Shown here piece after piece: positions 25,250 through 37,126 of a stretch of 64,000 bases of DNA (position 1 is its first letter; each line of letters begins with the position of its first letter). The stretch spans positions 22,368,469-22,432,468 of the forward strand of contig NC_133538.1 in assembly GCF_048544455.1 (NCBI RefSeq). Direction: 5' to 3'. Position numbers and translations under genes: made by a program. A model generated the notes under the pieces. That model was not told the DNA's origin. It was given only the letters and a program-made list of their open reading frames with translations, and made no database searches. The DNA is from Silene latifolia (taxonomy: Eukaryota; Streptophyta; Magnoliopsida; Caryophyllales; Caryophyllaceae).

Positions 25250-26318
25250 TGTTGGAGCTGTGTCCTCCAGTTAGTGCGGATAACGTCATTGCAATACACT
25301 TGTACGGACAAGTGGGAGCTTGTTGGGGCTGGTGTCCTTTACAGTTAGTGCAAAGACATTTAAATCTCTAAAAGGATCAAAGGGTATACTTTTGTATCAT
25401 AATCAGTTGGTCCACGTTTATCAATAACGGTTGGCTTGCTAGATAAGTTTGACGTTATTGTCATTCTGATGGCGGTGATCAACGGTCCCTAAAAGTCACA
25501 CCTATAGGATACGTTTGAGAGATGTGACGGTATGAAAATACAATCATGTAGATGCCAAATTTTGACTAACCGATTAGTTCGAGTTATTTGACTAATAATT
25601 AGTCAAAATGTGATGTTGAGATATTTTATTTAATACGGATTAAATAATAATGGCTAAGGCGAATTAAGCAGTTAATTCGTAAATTGAATATAAGCGTTTT
25701 ATATTTAATTAAATGTATATTGAATATAATTATACAATATTGTCTTTGTCGGACATGTATTAATGATTCAACTAATCCGTGGTATTAGTTGATGCTTTAA
25801 TATCCGATAACCGATGACAGTTTATAATGAAACCGCATCATATACATTTAGAATTTAACGAACCGGACCACGAGTTAAAATGAAGAGGAAATGGAAAAGC
25901 CCATCTCCTCTCCTTGGACTCGGTTTTGGCCGAATGGTATAGACAAAAAAGAGAGCTCTCTCTTTTTTTTTGTAACCGAAGGCTAATTCATTTGTTAGAA
26001 AATTAGGGTTTTTGGAGATCATTTTTCTCTGAAAACCTAGATCTCTCATCTAAGCAAAAACTCACAAAACAATCCTCTCAATATTGCAAGGCAATTAGAG
26101 GATTCATTCTAGCACGAGGGCATTTCTCGGACAATCTTGGGTGCAACAATTAGGAGGAGATCTACTTTGATCTCTCATTGCCGAATTGCACTAGGACCGG
26201 AGGTTATTGCTTAATCTTTATCGTTTCCTTGTTATTTTCGTTTTATGACTATAAATCGCGTATTAAATTTGCGTTATAATCCTATAAAGAAAGGGTTTTA
26301 TATGGATATTACCCTACA
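25250..26318 (+). repeat. 5' LTR of the copia element
   Basis: 1069 bp, TGTTGGAGCTG...ACCCTACA. Its first ~71 bp is a partial duplicate of the polypurine-tract/LTR-start junction: a second LTR-like start, TGTTGGGGCTG, follows at 25321 after ACAAGTGGGAGCT. Confidence 0.95.
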
Positions 26319-26320
26319 AG

Positions 26321-26332
26321 TGGTATCAGAGC
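26321..26332 (+). other. Primer binding site of the copia element, initiator tRNA-Met
   Basis: TGGTATCAGAGC, two bases after the LTR end. Confidence 0.95.
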
Positions 26333-26935
26333 GAGGCCACGTAAATTTTTCTATGTGATTTTCATCAAACGGATTTTGAATCGGTAATTTTTTTGTTTAA
26401 AACCCTCACAGCACAAATTTTTTTTTTTGTCGGCAATTATTTTTTTTGCTGCGTTTTTTTTTTGTGTTTTGTGCCTTGGGATCCGTGTCTTGTATACACG
26501 GTGATGGTTGTCTATTGTTTTGTTATCATTTTGATCTTTGCATATTGTTTTGTAATCGATATTCATCGCAATATGTTAAAGATCTATCAAAATGATTGCA
26601 TAAAATTTCGTGTGGCACAAATTTTTGTCTCGAAAAATTCTTGAAAACCGTGTGGCCTCAAGTCACGGCCTGTTTTCTGTTTTTGCATTGATTTGCGTGC
26701 CACACATTTTGTTAGATCGTTTGATCTCTTGTTTTCAATCGTTCTTCACATGTTGTAATTTTAACCGATAATTATTGCAATATGTTGAAGATGTAACAAT
26801 TGTAGTTTGATTTCTATACGGATTAGATTAAAATTGCAATTGTGTTTTATCAAACCGTTTTGTTTTGATCTCTTGTTGCTCTCGTTTTAAAGCCGATTGT
26901 TTTTTTTGGCCTTTTAAGGCTCTCGGCATTTTGCC

Positions 26936-26966
<31 letters not shown>

Positions 26967-28340
26967 TTCCCTTTCGGGTAATCGTTTCACGTACAAAGAA
27001 GACAAAAGAAAAAAAAAAAAAATTTGTTTGTTTTTTTTTTTTCTTTCGGGCCAATTTTGCATAAAACGGATTTATGCTCTCGCTTGATAGTGAAACGGTT
27101 CACCCACGTAAAATTAAGTTACTTTAAAACAATTTATAGTAACGGATTATCTCGGATTAAAATTAACTTGATTAAAGCGGTTTTGTCATATAATTTTAAT
27201 TATCTTTGGTGGTTTGGATAAATTTAACATAATTACGGAATTATGTCACGAATAAATTTAAATTTAGTTGATGCATTTTATTCATCGTTCTTGTTTAATT
27301 TGAATGCTTTTAATTACGTATTTATTTATTTTTGCAAACGGTTGTAACTTAGTGTGGCCTTAGTAGAACGTGTTACCGTAATGATGGAACACGGTCTTGG
27401 TTGTATTTTGAGATCTCGTATCTCCATTTTTATTTCTTTTAATTACAGTTTTTATTTAGAATGTAAATAGGTTTATATTTGTAAATTTTAAATTGTAATT
27501 TTTGAGAAGACCAAAGATGGAGACCGGATGCTCACTCCCGCTACATGGATCAAGATGGAACATCAAGACAAGCTTCTCGGGTCCAACGGTGGATTCCAAA
27601 GTTGTTTTATGTTTTTTTTATTAGGATAGGCCACACTAGGAATTTTTATTTACGTATTGCATTCTTTTATTTATTTTTCGTAACGATAATATGCATCATA
27701 TTCCGCCTAAAAACCAAACCACCTAATTATTGCATGAAAACTGACACATATAGAGGTCACGAGTTAGTTTTCTTTGACATTCTCATGTCACACGATTTTT
27801 AAGCCATCACCCAAATTAATTCATTCACGCAGACGCTAGTTATTCGTTCACTTAATATGAATTATAATTTAGTTGATGGGATCTTCCTCGTATAAACAAA
27901 AAATTGAGAACGGTCTTTATAGGTCAAACTCCAATGAGTCCCTTCTTCGTCGGTAGGCATAATATGACCCCTTCTACGTCGGGTAAGTTGGAACCGATTG
28001 ACCTATTTTATCTCAACACTATGGTCACTCGTACGATCCTGTGACTATGGTGGACTATAGATAGGATTTACGGAAATCTATCGACCAAGAGTTCTTACGG
28101 AAGAATTAGCTAAACAGTTGGCTTATCAATTTACGTAAATTGAGTCTTGGGATCACTTGTATCATTCTTGAGGGAGATCAATTATGCAAGTGCGAGAGTC
28201 TACACGTTAAAATGAATTTTAAAATAGACTTAAATCACCTCGATGAGTTGCTTATTTCGTTTTTGTTTTTTCTTTCTTTTTTGTGTAGATCACGAACTTT
28301 TAAACTCGCTAATAACAAATGGTGGTTCTACGATAACCCA
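26333..28340 (+). other. Copia leader, non-coding
   Basis: About 2 kb between PBS and gag with no protein-like frame. Rich in T and A homopolymers (for example 26941-26966 poly-A, 27001-27045 A/T runs). The long leader is unusual but occurs in some plant copia families. Confidence 0.65.
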
Positions 28341-29224
28341 ATGCCAAGTGCCACATTGGACCGTGAGTCCTGGCTTCGGATCTTCATGAATCGGATGAAT
28401 CGGTCTACTCGATCAAGAATGATGGATCAAACTTCGCGGACTGGGAGGCGGCATTACGGAATGCTGCCGCTGCCGACGGGAAGCTCAAATATTTATTAGA
28501 GCCCATCCCGGCAAACCCAGGTCCCACGGCTAGAGTCAAAATCACCAAGTTTAATGATTTCGTATGGAAGCGGTGCGATTAAAAACGTACTCATTTTTGC
28601 AATGGAACCCAATTTGCTGAAACGCTTCATAGCCCATGGTGCGAACAAGATTTTCACCACGCTCACCAAGGAATTCTCGAAAGCACCGAGAATCGTGACC
28701 TATGAGCATACCACTCGCTTCTTTGATGCGAGACTCCGAAGGGCCAACCGGTTAGCCCACACATTCTCGCATGATTGAGAATGTCGAGAAGTCGAGACCT
28801 TTGATTGTAAGATCAGCGAGAACATTGTAATCGACCGCATGCTTCACTCACTCCACGATGGTTTTTCACAATTTAGAGCGAATTACTATATGAATGATTT
28901 GAAGAAAAGTCCCCATGAATCGCACTCCCTTCTCGTATGCACCGAGAAGGACATGAAGTTCAGTGGGAGCTTGAAACAAGATGTTCTCGTTGTGACAAAC
29001 AAGGGGAAAGGTAAGGGCAAAGCTCGTGCAAACCTAGCGAGAGGTAAACCGAAGTTCAAGAAGTCGGGTTCAGGTAAGAGTGGGCCTGGTGAGTCGAGCA
29101 CCTCATCAAGCGCGACAAAGAGCAAGAATGAAAACATGGAATGCCATCATTGCCACAAGACCGGGCATTGGAGGCGTACATGTCCTGTTTATCATGAGGA
29201 CTTAAAGGCAGGTCGTGTTAAACC
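28341..29224 (+). pseudogene. Copia Gag, frameshifted
   Basis: Starts near ATG 28341 (MPSATLDRESWLRIFMN). The protein can be followed across at least three frames: an early part, KNVLIFAMEPNLLKR near 28580, APRIVTYEHTTRFFDARL near 28690, then from 28839 a lysine-rich tail and the zinc knuckle CHHCHKTGHWRRTC at 29142-29183, with all CCHC residues present. It ends AGRVKPVG, after which pol begins without a stop. The same gag design, including KNVLIFAMEP and PVG, is seen in element B, so the two are distant copia relatives. Gag packages the RNA; this copy cannot make the full protein. Confidence 0.8.
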
Positions 29225-29552
29225 CGTTGGTATGTCTTCTCTCTCTTCTACTTTTATTCATATGATTGAGATTAACCACGCAAGTTACGGAACTTGGGTA
29301 CTTGATACTGGTTGTGGTTCTCATCTGTGTAATCATGTGCAGGGGCTCCGAAACATCGAACCCCTCGTAAAGGGTGAGGTGGAACTGCGTGTTGGGAATG
29401 GAGCAAGAGTGGCTGCCATCTCAAAGGGGACATATGTGATCCACTTCCTAGCGGATTTGAGTTGTCATTATATGACCGCTATTATGTACCTAGTCTTTCG
29501 AAAAACATTATTTCGGTTTACGCACTTGACAAACTTGGTTTTTCATTTGTAA
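29225..29552 (+). pseudogene. Copia protease region
   Basis: In frame with the gag tail. It contains GTWVLDTGCGSHLCN at about 29290-29333, the copia protease active-site motif D-T-G followed by the conserved SHLCN. Further on, VELRVGNGARVAA is the conserved flap region. The enzyme would cut Gag-Pol. The frame moves from phase 0 to phase 2 near 29460, so the C-terminus of the protease continues as DRYYVPSLSKNIISV in the next frame. Confidence 0.8.
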
Positions 29553-30530
29553 TAGAGAATAATAGTTGTTTTTTCTCGTTACACAATATGATTTATGGCA
29601 AGGCAGTCTCCATGAACGGAATTTATGTTTTAGATCAGACCACCGAAATATTACACGTAATGAATAAAAAGTTAAAGGTTGGTGACAAAGATCAAACGTA
29701 TCTATGGCAATGCCGTATGGGACACATTAATGAGAAACGCGTAAAACAACTCATTAAAAATGGAGCTATCTCGGCCTTTGATTTTCAATCATTTGGCACG
29801 TGTGAATCATGTCTCATCGGTAAGATGACTCGGATTTCCTTCAAAGGTGTTGGAATGCGCGCTGCTGACCTATTAGGACTCATACACACGGATGTATGTG
29901 GCCCTATGTCAATCACCGCACGAGAAGGCTATAGGTATTTCATCACTTTCACGGATGATTTAAGTAGATATGGCTATGTCTACTTAATGAAACACAAAAG
30001 TGAATCCTTTGAGAAATTCAAAGAATACCGAGAATAGGGTACGAACCTATTGGGTAGAAAGATTAAAACACTACGTTCGGATCGTGGTGGCGAGTATCTT
30101 TCTCACGAGTTTGATCAACACCTAAAGGACTTGTGGGATTGCCCTACGCTTAACTCCACCGGAACACCTCGGTGAATGGTGTGTCCGAACGGAGAAATCG
30201 AACATTACTTGATATGGTTCGATCCATGATGAGTCACACCGTGTTGCGACTCATTATGGGGTTATGCTCTTCTCATTTGCTCTAATACTTAACCAAGTCC
30301 GTCTAAAGTCAGTGACAAGACTCCATATGAACTATGGAAGGGAACGGTCCCTAACTTGTCCTTTATACGGGTATGGGGCTGTGAGGCTTATGTCAAGTGG
30401 AGACACGAGGATAAGCTCGGCCCGCGAGCGGTCAAGACATACTTTATAGGTTATCCTAAAGGAACGCTTGGTCATTACTTTTATTCGCCAACCGAACAAC
30501 GTGTTTTTGTTGCGGCTAGTGCGACATTCT
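29462..30530 (+). pseudogene. Copia integrase (GAG-pre-integrase plus catalytic core), broken
   Basis: LWQCRMGHINEKRVKQL at about 29702 is the zinc-binding H-x-H-like pre-integrase domain, with C-x2-C in GTCESCLIGKM. The core follows with LIHTDVCGPMS (first catalytic Asp, DVCGP) and YFITFTDDLSRYGYVYL (second Asp). A TAG at about 30036 interrupts it. It resumes with LRSDRGGEYLS and, after another shift, VSERRNRTLLDMVRSMMS, the region around the catalytic Glu. It would insert the DNA copy into the genome, leaving 5-bp TSDs. At least two shifts and one stop make it non-functional. Confidence 0.8.
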
Positions 30531-31554
30531 TAGAGAAGGAATTTCTCGAGAATGCAAAGAGTGATAGAACCTTCGAACGTCGGAGATTCCAAACCAAGTA
30601 CCGAGCAACTATTGGAGGAACCTATTCCTTCAATCCCGGCTGCGGTTAACATTCCCGAGGAACCTAGGAGGTCGGGAAGAGTCTCTATTCCTCTGGACAG
30701 ATACATTGGTATGGTCGAGGAACATGACATAGATGACGTTCTACTCTTAACGAGTAGTGAACCCGCAACCTATAAAGGTGCCATGACTAGTTTCGACTCA
30801 AAGCTATGGCTTGAGGCCATGCAATCCGAGATGGACTCTATGTATGAGAACAACGTATGGGATCTTGTTGACTTACTCGCTAAGGTTCGTCCCCTTCAAT
30901 GCAAATGGCTTTACAAGATAAAGCATTTCGTGGAAGGTCAACAAGATATCTATAAAGCACGACTAGTTGCTAAAGGTTTCACCCAAGTGCCAGGTTTGCA
31001 CTACGATGAAATCTTCGCACCCGTAGTCATCTTTGCGTTCCATTTGGATTATCTTAGCGATTGCCGCTTTTCATGACTATGAAATTTGGCAAATGGATGT
31101 GAAAACCGCCTTCTTAAACGGCTTTTTGGAGGAAGAGTTGTACATGGTACAACCCGAAGGTTTCATCGATCCAGAACATCCTAAGAAAGAGTGCAAGCTT
31201 AAGCGTTCCATTTATGGACTTAAGCAAGCATCAAGGAGTTGGAATCATCGCTTCGACCAAGTGATTAAAGAAAATGGATTTACTCGATCGGTCGAGGAAC
31301 CATGTCTTTATATCAAGTCGAGTGGGAGCAAGATTGTCTTCCTAATATTGTATGTCGATGACATACTCCTGATTGGGAATGACATACCTCTCTTAACTTC
31401 GGTGAAAGTATGGTTGAAAAACCATTTCCAGATGAAAGATCTGGGAGAGGCACAAAGAATTCTAGGCATCCGTATCTATCGAGATAGATCACGACGGATG
31501 TTATCTCTCGATCGAGTCTTACATAGACAAAATCCTAGAGAGATTCAAAGATGA
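30531..31554 (+). pseudogene. Copia reverse transcriptase, broken
   Basis: First part (30552-31040): EPRRSGRVSIPLDRYIGM, then WLEAMQSEMDSMYENNVW, CKWLYKIK and KARLVAKGFTQVPGLHYDE, the classic copia RT start. A frameshift near 31040 moves to the next part with DVKTAFLNGFLEEELYM (first catalytic Asp) and YVDDILLIGND at 31351-31383, the YVDD catalytic motif of Ty1/copia. It ends near LGIRIYRDRSRRMLSLD, after which another frame continues. The catalytic residues are intact; the frame is not. Confidence 0.85.
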
Positions 31555-32335
31555 CTAACTCCAAAAGGGGTTTCTTCCTATGGCTCCAGGGGTGCATTTG
31601 AGCAAGTCTCAGGCACCAGAGACACCGGAAGAGAAAGAGCGCATGGCACGGATTCCCTATGCTTCGGCTATAGGATCAATCATGTATGCCATGATATGCA
31701 CACGTCCGGACGTGGCATATGCATTGAGTATGACAAGTCGATTCCAACAAAGATCCGGGTGAACCACATTAGTCAGGTCAAGAACATTCTTAAGTACCTA
31801 CGGAGGACTAAAGATTGGGCATTGACTTATGGAGGCCCTCAAAAGCTATGCGCAACCGGTTCCTGTGCAGATGCTAGCTTCCAAACGGATCGTGATGACT
31901 CGAAATCTCGGTCCGGATTCGTTTTTACTCTTAATGGCGCTATGATCCGGAAGAGTTCGAAACAAATCACATAAAGCAGATTCTACGACTGAGTCCGAGT
32001 ACTATGCCGTGTCTGAAGCTACAAAGGAAGCGATATGGATGCGTCAATTCTTACATGGACTATCCGTAGTGCCTAGTTCGAATGACCCGATCACCATCTA
32101 TTGCGACAATAGTGGTGCCATCTTCCAAGCTAAGGAGCCAAAGTCTAGCAACAAGTCTAGACATGTACAACGGAAAGCTCATCTAATCCGAGATTACGTG
32201 GAGCAAAAGGAAGTAGTGATAGAAAAGATTGCTACAGATGACAACATAGCAGATCCTCTCACTAAAGCATTACGACAAGATAAGCATGAAGGGCACATTA
32301 ATTCCATGGGAATTAAACGTGTTCCTAAGTTGTAG
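31555..32335 (+). pseudogene. Copia RNase H region and C-terminus
   Basis: IPYASAIGSIMYAMICTRPD near 31655 is the RT thumb/connection. After a shift, LKYLRRTKDWALTYGG and CADASFQTDRDDSKSRSGF form the first RNase H part (the D of SCADASF). In the last frame, EAIWMRQFL, then YCDNSGAIFQAKEP at about 32100 (second Asp), end with the family's ADPLTKAL. The stop is at 32333-32335. It would degrade the RNA of RNA/DNA hybrids during replication. Confidence 0.8.
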
Positions 32336-33122
32336 TACTCTTTTATGGATTAGATTCATTCCCTTTTGTACTCTATACGACATCATCGTTTTGATATTTA
32401 TATATTTTGTTTTTTCATGTGGAATTGTACGACAATTTTTGAACACCACAAAGTGAACTGAACGAACATTATATTTTTCAGTCCTTAATTGCCCACATGA
32501 GCTGATAACTCTGGCAATTATTTTGTGACGTTGGTTGATGGTGGGTTCAACGAGCCATAAGTCAACCGGTTGACTGACCAATCACAGAGGCGATTTATAC
32601 GGATATTTCGTAGGACACAATTGTGACATCGACGTGGAGTCCTAAATGTTTTATAACATTCGGTGCCCGGTCGTGGATAGGACTTCCATGGTGATCCTAA
32701 GAGTCGATTCTTTTGACTATCGACTGTCTCTTGAGACTAAGGCAGATTTTGGGTGACTTTGGTTTCTTTCTCACGGTCATCCGTAACAGGGGGCCAAGTA
32801 GATTTTTTCTGGGTCATTTCATGCTGCGCTTAGATCGGAAGGAGTTCGAGTTGAAGGAAATATTCAGCCTTTATCAGGTACTCGATATTTCTCAGGGCCA
32901 CTCGAGGAGTCAGAATCGAAATGCATGGCCATGCTCGGATACGGATTCGTTTTATCGCTTAAGTTACTCTCTAGTCGGGAAACCACTCATGATCCGGATC
33001 GATTGTAAAATACGACCTTTGTGGATCCAGATCTGCAAATTGTTTTACATTGAGTGGGAGAAATTTTAAATGAATATGAGAATCGGTTATCGCACATACA
33101 CTTGTACGGACAAGTGGGAGTT
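32336..33122 (+). other. Copia 3' untranslated region and polypurine tract
   Basis: No coding frame. It ends in the polypurine tract GACAAGTGGGAGTT (33109-33122) directly before the 3' LTR. The phrase ACACTTGTACGGACAAGTGG just upstream is repeated inside the LTR. Confidence 0.8.
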
Positions 33123-34188
33123 TGTTGGAGCTGTGTCCTCCAGTTAGTGCGGATAACGTCATTGCACATACACTTGTACGGACAAGTGGGAGCTTGTTGG
33201 GGCTGGTGTCCTTTACAGTTAGTGCAAGGACATTTAAATCTCTAAAAGGATCAAAGGGTATACTTTTGTATCATAATCAGTTGGTCCACGTTTATCAATA
33301 ACGGTTGGCTTGCTAGATAAGTTTGACGTTATTGTCATACAGATGGCGGTGATCAACTGGTCCCTAAAAGTCACACCTATAGGATACGTTTGAGAGATGT
33401 GACGGTATGAAAATACAGTCATGTAGATCCCAAATTTTGACTAACCAGTTAGTCTGAGTTATTTGACTAATAATTAGTCAAAATGTGATGTTGAGATATT
33501 TTATTTAATACGGATTAAATAATAATGGCTAAGGCGAATTAAGCAGTTAATTCGTAAATTGAATATAAGCGTTTTATATTTAATTAAATGTATATTGAAT
33601 ATAATTATACAATATTGTCTTTGTCGGACATGTATTAATGATTCAACTAATCCGTGGTATTAGTTGATGCTTTAATATCCGATAACCGATGACAGTTTAT
33701 AATGAAACCGCATCATATACATTTAGAATTTAACGAACCGGACCACGAGTTAAAATGAAGAGGAAATGGAAAAGCCCATCTCCTCTCCTTGGACTCGGTT
33801 TTGGCCGAATGGTATAGACAAAAGAGAGCTCTCTCTCTTTTGTAACCGAAGGCTAATTCATTTGTTAGAAAATTAGGGTTTTTGGAGATCATTTTTCTCT
33901 GAAAACCTAGATCTCTCATCTAAGCAAAAACTCACAAAACAATCCTCTCAATATTGCAAGGCAATTAGAGGATTCATTCTAGCACGAGGGCATTTCTCGG
34001 ACAATCTTGGGTGCAACAATTAGGAGGAGATCTACTTTGATCTCTCATTGCCGAATTGCACTAGGACCGGAGGTTATTGCTTAATCTTTATCGTTTCCTT
34101 GTTATTTTCGTTTTATGACTATAAATCGCGTATTAAATTTGCGTTATAATCTTATAAAGAAAGGGTTTTATACGGATATTACCCTACA
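33123..34188 (+). repeat. 3' LTR of the copia element
   Basis: 1066 bp, highly similar to 25250-26318. An internal second LTR-like start is at 33195 (72 bp from the true start). It ends ACCCTACA followed by the TSD GCAGG. Confidence 0.95.
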
Positions 34189-34660
34189 GCAGGTTCACCC
34201 CTCGTGGGGCTGTAACCCGTCTAGCATCCCAGTTCTCGACGAAGACGTCATCCGCCTCCATCTCCATTCTCCGTTTATTTGCCCCGCGAGACTCCACGGG
34301 ACGGAGGCCTCTCAATGACCCTCGCGACGTTCTGAAGCCTCCATCTAGGGATCCGAGGACCCCTCCTCACAGTGCTAACCCTCCTCCCAGAGGTACCGGC
34401 CTTAGACCCAGTCTCAGCCCTCCCACCACCAACAGCCTCAACAATGGGGTCCTCCCGAGCCCCCGTGGCTCCCTCAGCACCAACGGCCTCCTCACAAGCC
34501 TCCGTAGCTCCCTCGGCTCTAACAGCCTCCTCAGTGGGCTCCTCCTCGGAAGCATCCTCTACCACCACCTCGAGCACGCTTGCCGGAGTACGAACCTGCC
34601 CAGTCCCAAACAAGGCCTCGAAAGCCTTAGCAACGGACCCAGTGTGCCCAGAACACTCAC

Positions 34661-35521
34661 CTGCAATCAGGACAAAACATAAACGTCAGCCGAAATTTCG
34701 GTATTACGACGGCATAAAATGGACAAAATCCATAAACAAACACCTGCAAATGCAAAACAAACCAAGGGCAAACCTGCCCAAACCCATCCAACAAAAACAC
34801 TTCACAAAATCGCACAAAAAACGAATCGCCTTTTTTTTTCAAGCAAAAGACGAGTCAAAACAACGACAAAAACACAAAAATCACCCAACACCTCGAGGCC
34901 CACACAAGGGCCGCAATATAAACAACAAAAATACCTGACACAACTGGGTATTTTTCACAGCTCAAAAAAGTCAATTTTACGCCAATTCGAGCACAAACAA
35001 GTCAAAAATTCAAAATACGACCACTACAAAACAACGTGACTTAGTCACGTCTCAAAGTGACCTTAACTACCGTTAAGGTCCATTTCAAGACAAACCGACT
35101 CAGTTCGAGCCTAAACAGACGCTTATTTCGGCAGCATAAGACCGTCTCACAAAGGCAAAAACTCAACTTTGCCCACAATGCCCAACGAAGGTTCAATATA
35201 GCAAAGACTGTCTTCCCTGACTACAATGCAACCTAGTGGGGTACACAACTCAAGGAAACAAACACGACATTGTGAAATAAGACGAATTTCGGTCTTATTC
35301 ACATTTTTTAAGCCTAGGGAGCGGGAACGGGGACCAAAATGCAAACTAAAAGCACCCCTACACACCTAAACAGGTTTCTAACCTAATGCAATCATCAATT
35401 TCACCCAAAAATGGGCTAAAACAAAACGCCCAAATCAATTTTTCGAAGGGTTAGGGTTTCGCCCTAATGCAATCAACAAAAAGACAAACAAATTCAAATG
35501 GATTCAAGAGGATTAACATAC
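34661..35521 (-). other. First intron of the PMD pseudogene
   Basis: Donor AAG|GTATGT at 35522/35521 and acceptor TTGCAG at 34661. The body is AT/C-rich with no sustained frame on the minus strand. The short open frames on the plus strand here are not protein-like. Confidence 0.6.
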
Positions 35522-35720
35522 CTTGAGATGACATGATGTTTGTAGCACGAAAGCAAGTAAGAAACGCGACCCAAAAATGGCGATTTTGTGGAAATGTCGT
35601 GGTTTTAGAGAAGAAGATGAAGGAAATGAGAAGCTTAGGCTTCTCGCGTCTTTTTACAGAAAAAGGGGAGCTCGTGTTGGGATTCATTAATCTCATTTGT
35701 TTACATAGTGAAGATGTGAA

Positions 35721-37112
35721 CTTCACATGACACGCATTCTAAGGCAACATCGTCTTGTCGGAACGCCTTTCCTAATGGCACCGTCTTCAAGGATCTCCGG
35801 AATTACAAGTAATAATTAAAATTACATAAGTTCCTATTATACATTTGTAATAAAATTTAAATCTATTAAATTACAAAACGGTGATACGAGATCACAATAA
35901 TTACAACCGAATCGATATTTCCATGCATTTCGGGTAATACGAATTAAAAAGTAAGGCCATACTAAGTAAAATTATATAATTCAAAAATTATATAAATCAA
36001 AATTATGACAATCATAAATAAAATGCAGCATTATAATATGTATGAACATGCTTAATTTTATGCCAAATCGCCTTTTAAGAGCCAATATCCTATATTTTAT
36101 CGGTTTTTATGGATTTGAATGCTTATTAACTATTAAAATCATGAAACATTTCATAAATCACATTTATGTTCAAGTTAATTACCCTAAACTTTTAGGACTC
36201 AAAATTTAGTCTTCACAAAAATTTCGACAATAATTCAACTTGAATTTCTAATATTGTTCATTTGGACTCAAAATATATATAAAAACTCCAAATTAAATTA
36301 AAATAATTTCAAATAATTTCAAATTTTGAAATTTAAACTCTTGAATATTCGGGAAAAATTCCATGACATTCATAATTTTCAGAACATAAGTTAAAAATTT
36401 CGAAAATTTTCGAGAAAAACTATGTTGCGGTTTATCGGTTTTTTCAAATATGACCATTAAAATATGAGAAAATTAATTTTAATCAACTTTTCACTTTTAG
36501 ATCTGAAATATGGGATAAAATGCAACATATAACGTTTTTCTTTAGTCATGAAATATGTTTTAGCATTATATACTAAATTAAAGCCACTATTTATCGAATT
36601 TTTGAATTCATAAATCATGCAAAAGGAGTTCAATCCATATAAATTTTTTACAAACACTGAGTAAAAATGCATGTGACAACATATAAAATTTTCATGGCCA
36701 GATTCGAAATTTAACTCATATTAACCTAATAAACCCTTTAAATTCGGTTTTGATTTATAAAATCCATATCTTATGCTAAATAACTTAGTTTTTTACGAAA
36801 TTTAACATGCAATCTGTAAAATATGTATATGATAACATATCCAAAAATCACTGAAAAATTCGAAGTTTAACTATTTTTTCGTCCAAAATTGACATTTTTC
36901 TCATAAAAATCACATTTTAATGCCAATAATACATATAATGAACAATAAAATCCATAAATCATCTTATATGACCTAAAATCCATTTAGGAGCAGAAACTTT
37001 TAACATGCAAAATTATTTCGTGATTTATCTTCATAAATCCCAAATAACAAGTTTTATTTATTAACTAATTAACTCGGAAAAACTATCCCGATTATGCATG
37101 CAACAACAATGT
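35721..37112. other. Leader of element C, non-coding
   Basis: AT-rich and without a frame. It shares with A and B the blocks GACACGC, CATCGTCTT..., TTACAAAACGGTGATACGAG and CATGTGACAACATAT, which identify the family. Confidence 0.7.
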
Positions 37113-37124
37113 GCTCTGATACCA
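37113..37124 (-). other. Primer binding site of element C
   Basis: The minus strand reads TGGTATCAGAGC, two bases inside the 5' LTR that starts at 37127. Confidence 0.9.
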
Positions 37125-37126
37125 CT

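Larger units (their letters stand above)
25250..34188 (+). mobile_element. Full-length Ty1/copia retrotransposon, coding region broken
   Basis: 8939 bp with TG...CA LTRs (25250-26318 and 33123-34188), flanked by the TSD GCAGG (25245-25249 and 34189-34193). The PBS TGGTATCAGAGC is at 26321, and the polypurine tract CAAGTGGGAGTT is just before 33123. The order gag, protease, integrase, RT, RNase H is that of Ty1/copia. Its insertion split exon 2 of the antisense PMD gene. The LTRs differ at only a handful of positions, yet gag and pol carry many frameshifts and stops. Confidence 0.95.
22822..35534 (-). pseudogene. Plant mobile domain (PMD) gene, eight exons, antisense in a Tat-type element, inactivated
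   Basis: Exons with GT-AG borders, all joining in phase: 35534-35522; 34660-34189 continuing after the copia insertion at 25249-25153; 25064-24342; 24187-24065; 23955-23641; 23553-23398; 23314-23219; 23135-22822. Exon 3 has HMEFGKVDVTLEDFAMI then GLPCGETPV, and later LLPLLADLDALGQYDW-type wording, the signature of the PMD/MAIN family (aminotransferase-like, plant mobile domain). The last exon looks coiled-coil. In-frame stops are TAG 24801, TAG 23419, TAA 23091, TAG 22968 and TAG 22932, all one C-to-T change from a Gln codon. There are two 1-nt frameshifts in C/G runs (34282-34285 and 22899-22903). The role of PMD proteins carried by transposons is not settled; host MAIN/MAIL1 proteins act in silencing and genome stability. 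The coding part was split by a later copia insertion. Confidence 0.8.
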
